A stretch of DNA of 64,000 nucleotides from the NCBI RefSeq assembly GCF_000732925.1, contig NZ_CP008953.1, forward strand, positions 3,286,001 to 3,350,000. The letters are read 5' to 3'. Source of the DNA: Amycolatopsis japonica. GTDB lineage: Bacteria; Actinomycetota; Actinomycetes; Mycobacteriales; Pseudonocardiaceae. Of the stretch, positions 62,667 to 64,000 are shown piece after piece. A model generated the notes under the pieces. That model was given only the letters and a program-made list of their open reading frames with translations, ran no database searches and had not been told where the DNA came from. A program made the position numbers and the translations under genes. How positions within the stretch are numbered: the stretch's first letter is position 1; each line of letters begins with the position of its first letter.

Positions 62667-64000
62667 GTGGAGTTCGTTCGAGAAGCCGATTTCGTCGCGC
62701 TCGGTGGCACCGTCCTCACCCTGGACGCGGCGGGGAGACGGGTGCGCGCGCTGGCCGCGAGCGGCGGCCGGATCACCGCGCTGGGTTCCGAACGGGACAT
62801 CTCCCGGCTGATCGGCCCGGAGACCACCGTGCTCGACCTTGCCGAGCGCACGGTTATCCCCGGTTTCGTCGAATCCCACAACCATCCGGCGTTCTTCGGG
62901 ATGACGCTGGCCGCGCCGGTCGACGCCGGCAGCCCGCCCAACGACACCATCGCCGACATCGGGGGCCGGGTCGCGCAGGCGGCGAAGGAGCTGGGCCCGG
63001 GGGAGTGGATCCGGGGTTTCCGGTACGACGACACGTTGCTCGCGGACGGCCGTCATCCGACCCGCGCGGACCTCGACCCCGTCTCCGGTCGCAATCCCGT
63101 GGTGCTGACCCATGTTTCCGGTCATTTCTGCACCGCGAACTCGCTCGCCCTGCGCGAGGTCGGGATCACCGCCGAGACCCCGGACCCGCCCGGCGGGCTC
63201 ATCGTGCGTGACGCCCGTGGGGAGCCGACCGGTGTGCTCGTGGAGACGGCGGCCTTCCTCGTCACGTCCCGGCTGCCCGGGCAGAGCGCGGACGAACTGG
63301 CCAACGCCCTCCTCCTGGCGGACGAGGAGTATCTCGCCAACGGCGTGACCTCCGTGCACGACACCGGGATCGGGCTCATCGGCGGAGCGGCGGAACTGGA
63401 GGCGTACGCGCTGCTGAGGCGCGCCGGGAAGCTGCGGGTCCGGGTGCGCGGCTACCTGTTCGACGGTCTGCTGCCCGGCCTCGACGAAGGCCACCCGGAA
63501 CCGCCGGAAGCCTCTGCGGACGACAAGTTCGCGATGACGGGGGTGAAGATCGTCGCGGACGGCTCGATCCAGGGCAAGACCGGCTGTCTCGCGGAGGGCT
63601 ACACCTGTGCTCCGGACGAGCACGGCATGATGCTGCTCGAATCCGCCGACCTCGGCCGCCGGATCGCCGCGCTCGACGCGGCGGGCTGGCAGGTCGCCGT
63701 GCACGGCAACGGGGACGCGGCGATCGACGCGATCATCGACGGCTACTCACGGCTGGGCTCGCCGCGGGGGACCGGCAGGCGGCACCGGATCGAGCATTGC
63801 CAGACGGTGCGCGAAGACCAGCTGGACCGGATGGCCGCCCACGATGTCCTCGCGTCGTTCTTCATCAAGCACGTCTACTACTGGGGAGACCGGCATCGCG
63901 ACGTCTTCCTCGGGCCCGAGCGGGCGCGACGGATCAGCCCGCTGGTCTCGGCTCGCTCGCGTGGAATCCATTTCGGACTGCATTCGGACACCCCGGTGAC
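62667..64000 (+). CDS. Amidohydrolase family 3 (YtcJ-like), 3' end outside window
   Basis: About 444 codons are visible without a stop. The protein is a metal-dependent amidohydrolase: the N-terminal beta sandwich (DFVALGGTVLTLDAAGRRVR), the metal ligands VIPGFVESHNHPAFFG, LTHVSGHFCTANSLALREVG, VKIVADGSIQGKTGCLAEGY and VAVHGNGDAAIDAIIDGY, and RRHRIEHCQTV, ending near HFGLHSDTPV. Relatives deacetylate or hydrolyse amides or cyclic ureas with unknown natural substrates. GTG at 62667 has AGGAGG eight bases upstream; GTG at 62664 is equally possible. It is separate from the MocR gene by about 107 bases. Confidence 0.9.
   Translation, partial: MEFVREADFVALGGTVLTLDAAGRRVRALAASGGRITALGSERDISRLIGPETTVLDLAERTVIPGFVESHNHPAFFGMTLAAPVDAGSPPNDTIADIGGRVAQAAKELGPGEWIRGFRYDDTLLADGRHPTRADLDPVSGRNPVVLTHVSGHFCTANSLALREVGITAETPDPPGGLIVRDARGEPTGVLVETAAFLVTSRLPGQSADELANALLLADEEYLANGVTSVHDTGIGLIGGAAELEAYALLRRAGKLRVRVRGYLFDGLLPGLDEGHPEPPEASADDKFAMTGVKIVADGSIQGKTGCLAEGYTCAPDEHGMMLLESADLGRRIAALDAAGWQVAVHGNGDAAIDAIIDGYSRLGSPRGTGRRHRIEHCQTVREDQLDRMAAHDVLASFFIKHVYYWGDRHRDVFLGPERARRISPLVSARSRGIHFGLHSDTPV

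Overview
The window is high-GC actinobacterial chromosome, most likely Pseudonocardiaceae and probably Amycolatopsis-like. This is judged from the GC content, frequent GTG starts behind GGAGG-type ribosome sites, AfsR/SARP regulators, type VII secretion substrates, and dense gene packing with many 4-base stop/start overlaps. No tRNA, rRNA, CRISPR array or insertion sequence was seen. The first gene (WYL regulator) and the last (amidohydrolase) are cut by the window edges.

Layout. 1-7.7 kb: WYL regulator, a divergent Lrp-type regulator and indolepyruvate ferredoxin oxidoreductase pair, a secreted HAF-repeat protein, a kinase-fold phosphotransferase. 8-19 kb: surface and secreted functions, namely a six-unit fibronectin-III protein, a TetR regulator with its divergent membrane protein, glucoamylase with a starch-binding domain, a secreted phospholipase D-like protein, and a membrane-anchored HTH protein with a glycosidase-like ectodomain that lacks its catalytic glutamates. 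19-24 kb: two small type VII secretion modules; the second ends in a barnase-like RNase toxin with no visible immunity gene. They flank a HxlR regulator/hydrolase pair.

24-36.2 kb: a compact class II lanthipeptide locus. Two divergent AfsR/SARP regulators are followed by lanM and a luciferase-family oxidoreductase on the + strand. On the - strand lie a 71-residue precursor, a short membrane adaptor and a C39-peptidase ABC exporter. The precursor leader is mersacidin-like, but the core (SCLFVSCFNQPKPDAEQA) is not. 36.2-48.4 kb: bluB, then a complete aerobic nicotinate-to-fumarate operon. It has a NicR-like MarR repressor, NicX, NicE, NicC, a transporter, a three-subunit molybdenum hydroxylase with a CoxG protein, and a NicF-NicD fusion.

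48.8-64 kb: P450 with a MarR regulator, a cytosolic Ser/Thr kinase with a seven-bladed WD40 propeller, a truncated HTH/WD40 relative, an enolase, an ABC transporter facing a two-component system, a TauE-like permease, alanine dehydrogenase, a MocR regulator and an amidohydrolase. Long, nearly perfect palindromes with arms of about 19-25 bases recur through the window, mostly between convergent genes. Several share a loop motif CATCAGAyG and look like a dispersed repeat family that may act as bidirectional terminators.
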